Origin: Planococcus salinus | GTDB lineage: Bacteria; Bacillota; Bacilli; Bacillales_A; Planococcaceae | Assembly: GCF_003719725.1 (NCBI RefSeq) | Contig: NZ_RIAX01000001.1 | Location: 62,001 to 126,000, forward strand | Direction of reading: 5' to 3' | Length of the DNA: 64,000 nt | In this document: positions 40,143-48,712 of the stretch, piece by piece | How positions within the stretch are numbered: position 1 is the first letter of the stretch | How the letters are laid out: each line of letters starts with the position of its first letter | The notes under the pieces: model-generated | Told to the model about the DNA's origin: nothing | What the model saw: only the letters and a program-made list of their open reading frames with translations | The model's database searches: none | Made by a program: the position numbers and the translations under genes

Positions 40143-41162
40143 ATGACAGTTTCTATTGCGATTAATGGTTTTGGCCGCATTGGCCGTATGGTATTCAGAC
40201 AGGCGATTTTAATGGATGATGTAACAATTACTGCTGTGAATGCAAGTTATCCGCCTGAAACCTTAGCACATTTGATTAAGTATGACACAAACCACGGCGC
40301 TTTCGCCGGTGAAGTTTCTACTGAAGAAGATGCTCTGATTGTAAATGGCAAACGTGTTCAATTGGTAAGTGAACGGGATCCTTTAAAACTTCCATGGAAA
40401 GAAATGAACATAGATATCGTAATCGAAGCGACAGGCAAATTTAATTCGCGTGACAAAGCGGCTCTTCATTTGGAAGCCGGTGCCAAAAAAGTCATTTTGA
40501 CTGCACCCGGGAAAAACGAAGATGTCACAATCGTCATGGGTGTCAACGACGGGAAATTGGATCTTGAAAAACATGAGATCATTTCAAACGCCAGCTGCAC
40601 CACGAACTGCCTGGCACCAGTTGCGAAAGTGCTGAATGATTCGTTCGGCATCGAAAATGGATTGATGACAACGGTACATTCCTACACGAATGACCAGAAA
40701 AACCTGGACAACCCTCATAAAGATCTGCGCAGAGCCCGCGCCTGTGCACAATCGATCATTCCGACTTCTACAGGAGCTGCGAAAGCATTGTCGCTCGTAT
40801 TGCCGGAATTGCAGGGGAAACTTCATGGCATGGCATTGCGCGTCCCAACGCCGAACGTATCCCTGGTGGACCTTGTCGTTGACTTGAAACAGGACGTAAC
40901 AGCTGAAGAAGTGAACGAAGCGTTCGTCAAAGCCTCGGAAGAAGGATTGAATGGAATTTTAAGCCTGACCATGGAACCGCTTGTTTCAGTCGATTTCAAT
41001 ACGAACTCTTTGTCGGCGATTGTAGACGGTTTATCAACAATGGTCATCGGAGACCGCAAAGTGAAAGTCCTTGCCTGGTATGACAATGAGTGGGGTTATT
41101 CTGCACGCGTTGTCGATTTGACGAAAAAAGTTGCTGCAGGCATGACATCGAACATACTTTAA
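40143..41162 (+). CDS. gapB: Glyceraldehyde-3-phosphate dehydrogenase, gluconeogenic type
   Basis: A 339-residue GAPDH with catalytic Cys152 (SNASCTTNCLAP) and the NAD(P) loop INGFGRIGRM. After the first beta-alpha-beta unit it reads VNASY instead of the VNDLT of the glycolytic enzyme, which fits NADP-preferring GapB used in gluconeogenesis. Position between coaE and speD matches B. subtilis gapB. The ATG at 40143 is behind GGAGG. A TATACT at 40086-40091 is the likely -10; I saw no CcpN-type operator clear enough to list. Confidence 0.92.
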   Translation: MTVSIAINGFGRIGRMVFRQAILMDDVTITAVNASYPPETLAHLIKYDTNHGAFAGEVSTEEDALIVNGKRVQLVSERDPLKLPWKEMNIDIVIEATGKFNSRDKAALHLEAGAKKVILTAPGKNEDVTIVMGVNDGKLDLEKHEIISNASCTTNCLAPVAKVLNDSFGIENGLMTTVHSYTNDQKNLDNPHKDLRRARACAQSIIPTSTGAAKALSLVLPELQGKLHGMALRVPTPNVSLVDLVVDLKQDVTAEEVNEAFVKASEEGLNGILSLTMEPLVSVDFNTNSLSAIVDGLSTMVIGDRKVKVLAWYDNEWGYSARVVDLTKKVAAGMTSNIL

Positions 41163-41168
41163 CAACAC

Positions 41169-41200
41169 CGCCTTTCCCGCTAATGGGGAAGGCGTTTTTT
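41169..41200 (+). terminator. Terminator after gapB
   Basis: CGCCTTTCCC and GGGGAAGGCG pair with one G-U, followed by T6. Confidence 0.85.
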
Positions 41201-41309
41201 CATGCTTAAAGCGCAGGGTTTTTCAGAGAGCGGTTTTGTGCAACAGCGGAAAGGAAAGAGGTTGAACAAGTAGAGAAGACGATCATAAAAAATTACCGAA
41301 TTAAATTGA

Positions 41310-41338
41310 TTGCATTTCGTATTAATCCATCATATACT
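41310..41338 (+). promoter_or_regulatory. Probable promoter of speD
   Basis: TTGCAT and TATACT are spaced 17 nt apart. A start near 41345 would give a leader of about 187 nt, unusually long for this gene. The stretch 41201-41309 before it shows no gene. Confidence 0.55.
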
Positions 41339-41436
41339 ATTATTCGTAACTTGTTTCGAAGTTGCCGTCTTCATCATTTCCAAGCCAAAACTGAGAACTG
41401 AGCGGAAGATATATTATTCACATGACTGCTTAAAGG

Positions 41437-41524
41437 GTTAGGACCTCTCTGGACTAACTTTCCCCCGTGGTAGTCAACTTTGAATATTTTGCGCAGTAAC
41501 ACAAAATGATATCAAAGGGGGAAA
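41437..41524 (+). promoter_or_regulatory. Structured speD leader that can mask its ribosome site
   Basis: TTTCCCCC (41459-41466) is perfectly complementary to GGGGGAAA (41517-41524), the speD Shine-Dalgarno. Between them lies a second hairpin: TTTGA (41479-41483) with TCAAA (41512-41516) and ATTTTG (41486-41491) with CAAAAT (41502-41507). It ends exactly where the ribosome-site helix begins. Just upstream, GTTAG (41437) and CTAAC (41454) close a third hairpin that abuts the anti-Shine-Dalgarno. The three helices stack without gaps, which suggests a folded RNA controlling translation. I do not recognise it as a known riboswitch class. Confidence 0.6.
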
Positions 41525-41531
41525 ACGAACC

Positions 41532-41915
41532 ATGGAAACAATGGGACGTCACGTAATTGCAGAACTATGGGAGTGTAATTTTGACAAATTAAACGATATG
41601 GATTTTATCGAGAAAACTTTTGTTGATGCAGCACTCAAAGCTGGCGCAGAGATTCGCGAAGTTGCTTTTCACAAATTCGCACCGCAAGGCGTAAGCGGCG
41701 TAGTGATTATTTCTGAATCGCATTTGACAATCCACAGCTTTCCGGAGCATGGCTATGCAAGCATCGATGTATATACTTGCGGCGATCTGGATCCAACAGT
41801 CGCAGCTGATTATATTGCTGAATCGCTTGACTCGCAAACACGCGAAGTTGTCGAAGTGCCACGTGGCATGGGACCGGTCAGTGTTGGGAAATCCAAAGTA
41901 TCGGTAACTGCATAA
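41532..41915 (+). CDS. speD: S-adenosylmethionine decarboxylase proenzyme
   Basis: A 127-residue class 1b enzyme that makes the aminopropyl donor for spermidine. It self-cleaves between Glu62 and Ser63 (SESHLTIH) to form the pyruvoyl group; His68 and Cys83 complete the active site. The first ATG (41532) is 10 nt behind GGGGG; an ATG three codons later is also possible. It has its own promoter, terminator and a long leader that can pair with its ribosome site, so translational control is likely. Confidence 0.95.
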   Translation: METMGRHVIAELWECNFDKLNDMDFIEKTFVDAALKAGAEIREVAFHKFAPQGVSGVVIISESHLTIHSFPEHGYASIDVYTCGDLDPTVAADYIAESLDSQTREVVEVPRGMGPVSVGKSKVSVTA

Positions 41916-41937
41916 ATAAATGAACTTAAAATCAAGG

Positions 41938-41965
41938 AAGCAGGGGAGAAATCCTCTGCTTTTTC
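41938..41965 (+). terminator. Terminator after speD
   Basis: AAGCAGGGGA-GAAA-TCCTCTGCTT followed by T residues. Confidence 0.8.
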
Positions 41966-42029
41966 TATTTACCATTAAAAATTTTGTTATACTGGAAACA
42001 ACAGATAGAAAGTTTGGAGAGATGATAAA

Positions 42030-42506
42030 ATGAAATGTCCGGCTTGCCAGCATAACGGAACGCGTGTAGTGGATTCGCGTCCAGTAGATGAATTGAAATC
42101 AATCAGAAGACGGAGAGAATGCGAGGCCTGCGGATATCGGTTTACTACTTTTGAAAAAGTGGAAGAAATGCCGCTGATTGTTGTGAAAAAAGACGGCTCC
42201 CGCGAGGAATTCAGCCGGGAAAAAGTGCTGCGCGGTTTGATCCGGGCATGTGAAAAGCGTCCGGTACCGTTGGAAGTACTCGAAGAAGTCGTTTTTGACA
42301 TTGAAAAAGATCTTCGCCGCACAGGCAATGCTGAAGTCAAGTCGGAAGAGGTCGGCGAATTGGTCATGGACCGATTGGCGGGCATTGACGAAGTGGCTTA
42401 TGTGCGTTTCGCTTCTGTTTACCGCCAATTCAAAGACATCACCGTATTCATCGATGAATTGAAAGATTTATTAAAGAAGAATCCGGATGACAAGAGACCC
42501 GAGTAA
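42030..42506 (+). CDS. nrdR: Ribonucleotide reductase regulator NrdR
   Basis: A 158-residue repressor of ribonucleotide reductase genes. An N-terminal zinc ribbon (Cys3, Cys6 and [12 protein letters not shown]) is followed by an ATP-cone (about 49-139) that reads the ATP/dATP ratio ([20 protein letters not shown]). GGAGAGATG lies before the ATG. It precedes dnaB and dnaI by 17 nt, the usual arrangement linking nucleotide supply with replication start. Confidence 0.95.
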   Translation: MKCPACQHNGTRVVDSRPVDELKSIRRRRECEACGYRFTTFEKVEEMPLIVVKKDGSREEFSREKVLRGLIRACEKRPVPLEVLEEVVFDIEKDLRRTGNAEVKSEEVGELVMDRLAGIDEVAYVRFASVYRQFKDITVFIDELKDLLKKNPDDKRPE

Positions 42507-42523
42507 GGCGGTGACATCAACCA

Positions 42524-43885
42524 ATGCTATATAAAGAATTACAGCCGGCGGATTCTTTTAAAATCCGTCTGCCTTATCCATTTTCGGATTACGATCGCCG
42601 GCTGCTGACTTTTCTGTACCAGCCAATGATCGGTGCGGAAGCGACCGCTTTTTATTTGACGTTATGGGCTGAAGGCGAAGAGATGATTGAGGAAACAAGC
42701 CACTATACGTTAATGAATATTCTGGGTGTGCCGATTGCCAAAATTTTTGAATCCCGGATCCAGCTTGAAGCGATCGGCTTGATGAAGACGTACCGGAAAG
42801 ATGCTGAAAACCGCTCTTTCATCTATGAATTATGTCCGCCCCTTGATCCGAAAACCTTCTTTATGGACCCTTTGCTATCCATGTTTTTATTCAGCAAAAT
42901 CGGGGAACCGGCTTATCGGCGTGTTCGTGACCGTTTTCTCATCCAACCCGATTCTCAGGAAGGCTATGAGGAAGTATCGCGGACTTTTACAGATATTTAT
43001 CAGCCGGTGCACGCAAAAGCGGGGTATCCGAATGAGCAGAAGACCCTGCAGGAGCGGCACCGGAAAACATATCCGGCAGAATTCGATTTTGATTTTGATC
43101 TGCTGCGTCAAAGTTTGTCGGAACAACTGGTGCCCCGGCGTGTCTTGACCGCCACCATCAAAGACAATATCGAAAAACTGGCATTCTTGTACAGTTGGGG
43201 CCCATTGGAAATGCAGAAGGTTATTTTACTGGCGATCGACGATGATTATAAACTGACTGTGGAAAGCCTCAAAAAAGCGGCGTCGGAATACTACAAACTG
43301 ACTGTGGCGACGACGGCCCCTCAGCTTGTCCAGTCGCAGCAGAAAGAGCCGGTGAAAAAGAAGGAAACGCCGAAAAACAAGGAAGACGAATTGATCCAGT
43401 ATCTGGAGTCAACGCCGCCTGTTGAAGTACTTCGGGATATCGCGGGTGGCAAAGAACCGCTGACGGCTGATGTCCAATTGGCCAATCAACTCGTCATGCA
43501 GCATGGCATGGAGCCTGCCGTGGTGAATGTATTGCTGCAATACGTCATGCTTCGGACTGATATGAAGCTGACGAAGGCATATGCTGAAAAAATCGCTTCC
43601 CATTGGATCCGGAAAAAAGTGACCACTGCAAAGGAAGCGATGGATCTGGCCCGTACAGAGCATGCTCAATATGTAAAGTGGAAATCAGAAGGCTCGCCTT
43701 CTTCATCAAGGGCTTCCGGTCAATCTTCCCGAAAGCCGGTCAGAGAAGAAAAACTGCCGGAATGGTTCTATACAAAAGATGAGGTTCCGGATGCCAAAGC
43801 GGAGCCGAAAAACGAAAGCCTGGAAGTGGAAAAACAAAAGCTTCTCGCAAAACTGGCGATGAAGAAAGGGAAAGGTGATTATTGA
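42524..43885 (+). CDS. dnaB: Replication initiation and membrane attachment protein DnaB
   Basis: A 453-residue Bacillota-type DnaB, a helicase-loading protein and not the helicase itself. The N-terminal DDBH1-like region begins LQPADSFKIRLPYPFSDYDR; a DnaD/DDBH2-like segment lies around 300-380 (DELIQYLESTPPVEVLRD) and is followed by a charged, low-complexity linker and tail. It acts with DnaD and DnaI to load DnaC helicase at oriC. It overlaps dnaI by one nt. Confidence 0.92.
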   Translation: MLYKELQPADSFKIRLPYPFSDYDRRLLTFLYQPMIGAEATAFYLTLWAEGEEMIEETSHYTLMNILGVPIAKIFESRIQLEAIGLMKTYRKDAENRSFIYELCPPLDPKTFFMDPLLSMFLFSKIGEPAYRRVRDRFLIQPDSQEGYEEVSRTFTDIYQPVHAKAGYPNEQKTLQERHRKTYPAEFDFDFDLLRQSLSEQLVPRRVLTATIKDNIEKLAFLYSWGPLEMQKVILLAIDDDYKLTVESLKKAASEYYKLTVATTAPQLVQSQQKEPVKKKETPKNKEDELIQYLESTPPVEVLRDIAGGKEPLTADVQLANQLVMQHGMEPAVVNVLLQYVMLRTDMKLTKAYAEKIASHWIRKKVTTAKEAMDLARTEHAQYVKWKSEGSPSSSRASGQSSRKPVREEKLPEWFYTKDEVPDAKAEPKNESLEVEKQKLLAKLAMKKGKGDY

Positions 43886-44820
43886 TGGAGCCGATCCGTG
43901 AAACAATGAAGCGCGTTGTGAACGCACCGGATTTTGCGGCGCGTTACAACGACGCTCGAAAAGAAGTATTGGAACATCCCGGTGTCCAATCATTCCTGGA
44001 AGAGCATGCCGATGAAATCAACAAAGAAATCGTGGACAAAGGCATGGTCAAATTATATGAGTTCATCGAGCAGTCACATGACTGCAACAAATGCCCGAAC
44101 CTCGGAGGGTGCATCAACTATTTGAAAGGGTTCGAACCCAATCTGGTGCTTCAACGGGGAAGTATAGGCATTGAATACACAAAATGCAGATTGAAGACCG
44201 ACCATGACAATAAGCGCCATGCTTCTTCGATGATCCACAGCATGTATATGCCGAAAGAAGTGATGCAGGCTACACTTTCCGGATTTGAGCCCGATGACAG
44301 CCGCATGGAAGCTTTCAGTGCTGTTGTATCCTATCTGGACCAAGCTACAGGTCCTGACAATCTGCCTGAAAAAGGCCTGTTCCTTTACGGCAAATTCGGT
44401 GTCGGCAAATCTTTTCTTTTAAGTGCGATGGCCAATGAATTGGCTGAAATGAATGTTAAAACAGTGCTGGTCTTTGTTCCGGAATTCATGAGAGAAATGA
44501 AACAGGCAATAGGAGATCATACATTACAGGAAAAAATTGATTACGTGAAAAAAGCGGATGTGCTGATGCTGGATGACATCGGGGCGGAAGCGATGTCGAG
44601 CTGGACCCGTGACGAAGTGCTGGGAACGATCCTCCATTACCGGATGGCTGAAAGGTTGCCGACTTTCATGACGTCGAATTTCAGCTACTCTGAACTGCAG
44701 CATCATTTGACGTATTCGCAGCGTGGCGAGAAAGAGGATTTGAAAGCGGCACGAGTGATGGAACGCATCCGTGCGTTGACAAACCCGGTCAGGCTGGATG
44801 GCCGCAACCGCAGAAATTGA
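43885..44820 (+). CDS. dnaI: Primosomal protein DnaI (helicase loader)
   Basis: A 311-residue AAA+ ATPase that loads the replicative helicase. The N-terminal zinc-binding region holds CNKCPNLGGC (Cys67, Cys70, Cys76) and Cys101; Walker A is GKFGVGKS at 169-176 and Walker B is VLMLDDIGAE. The ATG at 43885 is 7 nt behind AAAGGTG and overlaps the dnaB stop; the TTG just before is too close. It ends next to a 121-bp repeat. The ytxC gene expected downstream in B. subtilis is absent. Confidence 0.94.
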   Translation: MEPIRETMKRVVNAPDFAARYNDARKEVLEHPGVQSFLEEHADEINKEIVDKGMVKLYEFIEQSHDCNKCPNLGGCINYLKGFEPNLVLQRGSIGIEYTKCRLKTDHDNKRHASSMIHSMYMPKEVMQATLSGFEPDDSRMEAFSAVVSYLDQATGPDNLPEKGLFLYGKFGVGKSFLLSAMANELAEMNVKTVLVFVPEFMREMKQAIGDHTLQEKIDYVKKADVLMLDDIGAEAMSSWTRDEVLGTILHYRMAERLPTFMTSNFSYSELQHHLTYSQRGEKEDLKAARVMERIRALTNPVRLDGRNRRN

Positions 44821-44824
44821 ATCA

Positions 44825-44946
44825 GAAAAGCGCAAGCGCCCGTTTAGCCCCGACAAGCGCTGGAGGACTTGAAAGTAATGGCGTTTTGGCCATTGCTGGC
44901 AAGACCGAAGTGACTCGAGGGGCTGGGTACTGGCGTCTGGGCATGG
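44825..44946 (+). repeat. Single copy of the ~121-bp stem-loop repeat after dnaI
   Basis: It starts GAAAAGCGCAAGCGCCCG four nt after dnaI and runs about 122 nt. The halves are complementary: TAGCCCC with GGGGCT, and an inner AATGGC-GTTTT-GGCCATT. It shares its ends and length with the tandem and nested copies further on but has a different middle. The space from here to the T-box (44947-45063) holds a TATAAT at 44985-44990, perhaps the thrS -10, with no clear -35. Confidence 0.7.
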
Positions 44947-45063
44947 AATATCCAAACTGCAAAATCCTTGCAAATGTAAAGAACTATAATTTCGTATTCT
45001 AAAAGAAGACTGTTGCGTTTTTCCAGCAATCAGCGTAAAATTGAGTCGAAATAGGAAATGAAA

Positions 45064-45312
45064 TGCGTTGACGAGGACAACAGTGGATTTGTACGACTTT
45101 CAGAGAAGGAAGCCTTGGCTGAAAGCTTCCCAAGTAACGGCAAAACACTTACCCCCTTCGAGCAGCGGTTGCGAATAAGCCCAGTAGCAATCGACGGAAC
45201 CGGCCCGTTAGCCGATGCAGAGCTTCGTTTTGAATAGGACCCGTCCGTTCAAAACAGAAGAAGGGTGGAACCACGAACAGAGCTTCGTCCCTTTTGGGAT
45301 GGAGCTTTTTTG
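45064..45312 (+). promoter_or_regulatory. T-box leader of thrS
   Basis: The leader opens GTTGACGAGGACAACAGTGG, continues with stem I (CAGAGAAGGAAGCC and its partner), a stem III from GTTTTGAA with TTCAAAAC, and the T-box AAGGGTGGAACCACG at 45261-45275. The terminator is AGCTTCGTCCC-TTTT-GGGATGGAGCT plus T6 (45281-45312). Uncharged tRNA would favour the antiterminator. Threonine codons ACT (45147) and ACC (45151) lie in the specifier region; I cannot decide between them. The structural gene starts 448 nt later because repeats lie between. Confidence 0.88.
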
Positions 45313-45324
45313 CGTTGAAGAAAA

Positions 45325-45707
45325 GAAAAGCGGAAATGGTCGTTTTGCCCCGGCAGGCGTAAGACGATCTGGCGAAGCGGCATATTTACAGCCGCACAGC
45401 CAGAGTGGCTTACGACCCGAGGGGCAGACCATTGGAGCTGGAAAAGAAAAGCGGAAATGGTCGTTTTGCTCCGACAGGCGTAAGACGATCTGGCGAAGCG
45501 GTATGTTTTCAGCCGCACAGCCAGAGTGGCTTACGACCCGAGGGGCAGACCATTGGAGCTGGACAAGAAAAGCGGAAATGGTCGTTTTGCCCCGGCAGGC
45601 GTAAGACGATCTGGCGAAGCGGCATATTTTCAGCCGCCCAGCCAGAGTGGCTTACGACCCGAGGGGCAGACCATTGGAGCTGGACAAGAAAAGCGGAAAT
45701 GGTCGTT
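45325..45707 (+). repeat. Tandem array: three 121-bp units plus a partial fourth
   Basis: Units begin at 45325, 45446, 45567 and 45688, each with GAAAAGCGGAAATGGTCG, so the period is exactly 121 nt; the last copy breaks off after about 20 nt. Each unit folds on itself: ATGGTC with GACCAT, TGCCCC with GGGGCA, CGTAAG with CTTACG, CTGGC with GCCAG and GCGGC with GCCGC. Copies differ at only a few bases. As 121 is not a multiple of three, open frames through the array are chance products. Confidence 0.92.
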
Positions 45708-45759
45708 CAGTCCCTGTGAACCCAAGCGTTTCTATCAAACAGAAAGAGGAGAGATTGGC

Positions 45760-47688
45760 ATGGCAGAAATGATTCAACTAACATTCCCTGATGGGGCGGT
45801 AAAAGAGTTTGAGCAAGGAACAACAACAGAAGAAATTGCACAATCGATCAGCCCGGGATTGCGCAAAAAAGCACTTGCAGGAAAGCTGGGAGACAAGCTG
45901 GTCGACTTGCGTGCACCGCTGACAGAGGACGGGGAGGTTGCCATCATTACACCCGAATCCGATGAAGCCCTCGAGATTTTGCGCCACAGTTCAGCACATT
46001 TACTGGCGCAAGCGGTCAAGCGGCTGTACCCTGATGCGAAGTTTGGCGTAGGGCCTGTTATCGAGAACGGTTTTTATTACGATATCGATACGGAGCAGCC
46101 GATCACTTCCGAAGATCTTCCGGTAATAGAAAAAGAAATGAAAAAAATCATCAATGAAAACCTGGAAATCGTCCGGCAAGACGTCTCCCGTGCCGAAGCA
46201 CAGGAACGCTTTGCGGCGATTGGCGATCCATATAAACTGGAACTTCTGGAAGCCATTCCGGAAGATGAGCAAGTGTCGATTTATGAACAAGGGGAATTTT
46301 TTGATTTATGCCGCGGCATCCATGTACCTTCCACAAGCAAGCTGAAGGAATTTAAATTACTGAGTGTGGCGGGGGCTTATTGGAGAGGCGACAGTGACAA
46401 TAAAATGCTGCAGCGCATCTACGGCACAGCGTTCTTTAAAAAAGAAGACTTAAAAGCCCATCTTGCTATGCTTGAAGAAGCAAAAGAGCGCGATCACCGC
46501 AAAATCGGAAAAGAATTGAATTTATTCATGAACTCCCAAAAAGTCGGTCAGGGACTGCCGATGTGGCTGCCAAAAGGCGCTACAATTCGCCGTATCATCG
46601 AGCGATACATTGTGGACAAAGAAGAACGCCTTGGCTATGACCATGTCTACACACCGGTTATGGGAAGTGTCGATCTGTATAAGACAAGCGGCCACTGGGA
46701 TCATTACCAGGAAGATATGTTCCCGGTGATGAGCATGGACAATGAAGACCTTGTACTTCGTCCGATGAACTGTCCGCATCACATGATGATTTTTAAACAG
46801 GGCATTCATTCGTATCGTCAAATGCCGGTGCGAATTGCGGAATTGGGGCTGATGCACCGTTACGAAATGTCGGGTGCGTTGTCCGGTCTCCAGCGTGTCC
46901 GTGGCATGACATTGAACGATGCCCACCTGTTCGTGCGCCCTGATCAGATCAAAGAAGAATTTATCCGTGTGGTTAATCTGGTCATCGATGTCTATAAGGA
47001 TTTTGATATCAATGATTATTCGTTCCGCCTGTCTTACCGTGATCCGGAAGACAAAGAAAAGTATTTCGATGACGACGCAATGTGGGACCGTGCTCAAAAG
47101 ATGCTGAAAGAAGCGATGGACGATCTCGACGTCGATTACGTGGAAGTGGAAGGCGAAGCGGCGTTTTATGGTCCGAAACTGGACGTCCAGGTGAAAACGG
47201 CTTTGGGCAAAGAAGAGACATTGTCAACTGTGCAGCTGGATTTCCTGCTGCCTGAACGCTTTGATCTTTCGTATATTGGAGAAGATGGCAAGCAGCATCG
47301 TCCTGTCGTCATCCACCGGGGCGTCGTGTCGACAATGGAACGTTTTGTCGCTTTCCTGATCGAAGAATACAAAGGTGCATTCCCGACCTGGCTGGCTCCT
47401 GTGCAAGTGGAAGTAATTCCGGTATCATTGGACGTCCACAGTGATTATGCAAAAGAAATACAGGAAAAACTGCAGGGCCAGAAAATCCGCGTGGATATTG
47501 ACGAACGCGATGAGAAACTTGGCTATAAAATCCGTGAAGCACAAATGCAGAAAGTGCCTTATATGCTGGTGCTGGGGGATAAAGAAATGGAAGACGGCTC
47601 GGTCAATGTCCGCAAATACGGGGAACAGAAGTCGGAAAGTATGCCGTTTGACGACTTCCTGAAACAGATCCAAAGCGAACTTCGCTAA
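45760..47688 (+). CDS. thrS: Threonine-tRNA ligase
   Basis: A 642-residue class II synthetase: TGS domain (about 4-64), editing/SAD domains (about 70-240), catalytic core with the zinc-binding MNCPHHMM and motif 2 [19 protein letters not shown], and the anticodon-binding domain from about 545. The ATG at 45760 is 7 nt behind AGAGGAGAG and gives the family start and length. The frame stays open back to 45526 through the repeats, which would add a false 78-residue extension. It is controlled by the T-box upstream. Confidence 0.95.
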   Translation: MAEMIQLTFPDGAVKEFEQGTTTEEIAQSISPGLRKKALAGKLGDKLVDLRAPLTEDGEVAIITPESDEALEILRHSSAHLLAQAVKRLYPDAKFGVGPVIENGFYYDIDTEQPITSEDLPVIEKEMKKIINENLEIVRQDVSRAEAQERFAAIGDPYKLELLEAIPEDEQVSIYEQGEFFDLCRGIHVPSTSKLKEFKLLSVAGAYWRGDSDNKMLQRIYGTAFFKKEDLKAHLAMLEEAKERDHRKIGKELNLFMNSQKVGQGLPMWLPKGATIRRIIERYIVDKEERLGYDHVYTPVMGSVDLYKTSGHWDHYQEDMFPVMSMDNEDLVLRPMNCPHHMMIFKQGIHSYRQMPVRIAELGLMHRYEMSGALSGLQRVRGMTLNDAHLFVRPDQIKEEFIRVVNLVIDVYKDFDINDYSFRLSYRDPEDKEKYFDDDAMWDRAQKMLKEAMDDLDVDYVEVEGEAAFYGPKLDVQVKTALGKEETLSTVQLDFLLPERFDLSYIGEDGKQHRPVVIHRGVVSTMERFVAFLIEEYKGAFPTWLAPVQVEVIPVSLDVHSDYAKEIQEKLQGQKIRVDIDERDEKLGYKIREAQMQKVPYMLVLGDKEMEDGSVNVRKYGEQKSESMPFDDFLKQIQSELR

Positions 47689-47693
47689 ACTGG

Positions 47694-47722
47694 TTGACAT
47701 CGCCATGAGAGCATGCTACTAT
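47694..47722 (+). promoter_or_regulatory. Strong promoter of infC-rpmI-rplT
   Basis: A consensus TTGACA is 17 nt before TACTAT, with TGC making an extended -10. It overlaps the end of thrS by no bases and starts the leader near 47729. Confidence 0.85.
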
Positions 47723-47728
47723 GGATAA

Positions 47729-47880
47729 GGTTATAGAATACTTATATGTGGTTAAGCAGGAGCGCCCGCTTCTCACCTGATCGACCGATTGTTGGCAGGT
47801 ATTACACGATTGACTTTTTCGCGCACCGGCGCGTTGTCATACTTTGCGGGCGGACCTGTGTGGTCCGCCCGCTTTTGTTT
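47729..47880 (+). promoter_or_regulatory. L20 leader with attenuator (infC operon)
   Basis: This is the autoregulatory leader that ribosomal protein L20 binds in Bacillota. It contains the conserved AGCAGGAGCGCCCGCTTCTC block and ends in a very strong terminator, GCGGGCGGACC-TGTGT-GGTCCGCCCGC (47846-47872), followed by TTTTGTTTT. Excess L20 favours termination before infC. An open frame at 47746-47979 across it is not a gene. Confidence 0.85.
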
Positions 47881-47957
47881 TGGATCGGAACCTGCACACC
47901 GGATCATCCGGTTCGTACATTTAAGATATTCGCGACACTATTCGGAGGTGGATTAAT

Positions 47958-48476
47958 ATTAGCAAAGACATCAATGTAAACGAAGGTATTCGTGCACGTG
48001 AGCTAAGAGTTATTGATCAAAACGGTGAACAGCTCGGCATTAAATCGCGTAACGAAGCACTTGATATTGCAGCTCGTGTCAATCTGGATCTTGTTCTTGT
48101 GGCTCCTCAGGCTAAGCCACCGGTCGCACGTATCATGGACCATGGTAAATTCAAGTTTGAGCAGCAGAAGAAAGATCGTGAGATTCGCAAAAATCAAAAA
48201 GTCATCAACATCAAAGAGGTTCGCTTGAGCCCGGGAATTGATGACCATGATTTCAATACGAAGCTTCGCAATGCGATCAAGTTCCTTGAAAAAGGCGACA
48301 AAGTAAAAGCATCAATCCGTTTCAAAGGCCGTGCGATCACGCACAAAGAAATCGGACAACGCGTCCTTGAACGCTTTGCACAAGAGTGTAAGGATGTCGC
48401 GACGGTTGAACAGCGCCCGAAAATGGATGGCCGCAGTATGTTCTTAATGCTCGCGCCAATCAAAGAAAAAGAATAA
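47958..48476 (+). CDS. infC: Translation initiation factor IF-3, ATT start
   Basis: A 172-residue IF-3 that keeps the 30S subunit free and checks the start codon. The N-terminal domain starts [20 protein letters not shown] and the C-terminal domain follows a lysine-rich linker ([15 protein letters not shown]). No ATG, GTG or TTG gives the full N terminus; the ATT at 47958 lies 9 nt behind GGAGG, matching the rare start used by infC genes so that IF-3 limits its own synthesis. A second ATT at 47952 is too close to the ribosome site. Confidence 0.92.
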   Translation: MSKDINVNEGIRARELRVIDQNGEQLGIKSRNEALDIAARVNLDLVLVAPQAKPPVARIMDHGKFKFEQQKKDREIRKNQKVINIKEVRLSPGIDDHDFNTKLRNAIKFLEKGDKVKASIRFKGRAITHKEIGQRVLERFAQECKDVATVEQRPKMDGRSMFLMLAPIKEKE

Positions 48477-48508
48477 AAGATCAGATCAATGTTTAGGAGG
48501 AACTCGAA

Positions 48509-48709
48509 ATGCCGAAAATGAAAAGCCATAGCGGTGCATCAAAACGTTTCAAGAAAACTGGAACTGGTAAAGTAAAACGCAACCGTTCACACACAAGCCA
48601 CTTATTCGCAAACAAATCAACCAAGCAAAAGCGTCACCTTCGCAAAGGGAAGCTCGTTTCTGCAGGCGATTTGAAGCGCATCAAATCTTTGATTTACAAC
48701 ATGAAGTAA
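48509..48709 (+). CDS. rpmI: 50S ribosomal protein L35
   Basis: A 66-residue, very basic ribosomal protein starting [20 protein letters not shown], with the family pattern [25 protein letters not shown] lies before the ATG, 32 nt after infC. The repeats that follow lie between it and rplT. Confidence 0.97.
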   Translation: MPKMKSHSGASKRFKKTGTGKVKRNRSHTSHLFANKSTKQKRHLRKGKLVSAGDLKRIKSLIYNMK

Positions 48710-48712
48710 GAA

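Noticed and set aside
44968..44990. TTGCAA and TATAAT as a thrS promoter
   Set aside because: The spacer is only 11 nt. The TATAAT may still be a -10, but no partner at proper distance was found, so no promoter is listed.
45215..45719. Overlapping open frames of 89-129 codons on both strands through the tandem repeats
   Set aside because: They repeat the same peptide in shifting frames because the 121-nt period is not a multiple of three. They have no ribosome sites and overlap the T-box leader.
47746..47979. 77-codon frame before infC
   Set aside because: It spans the L20 leader and its terminator hairpin and ends inside infC. The RNA structure explains the sequence.
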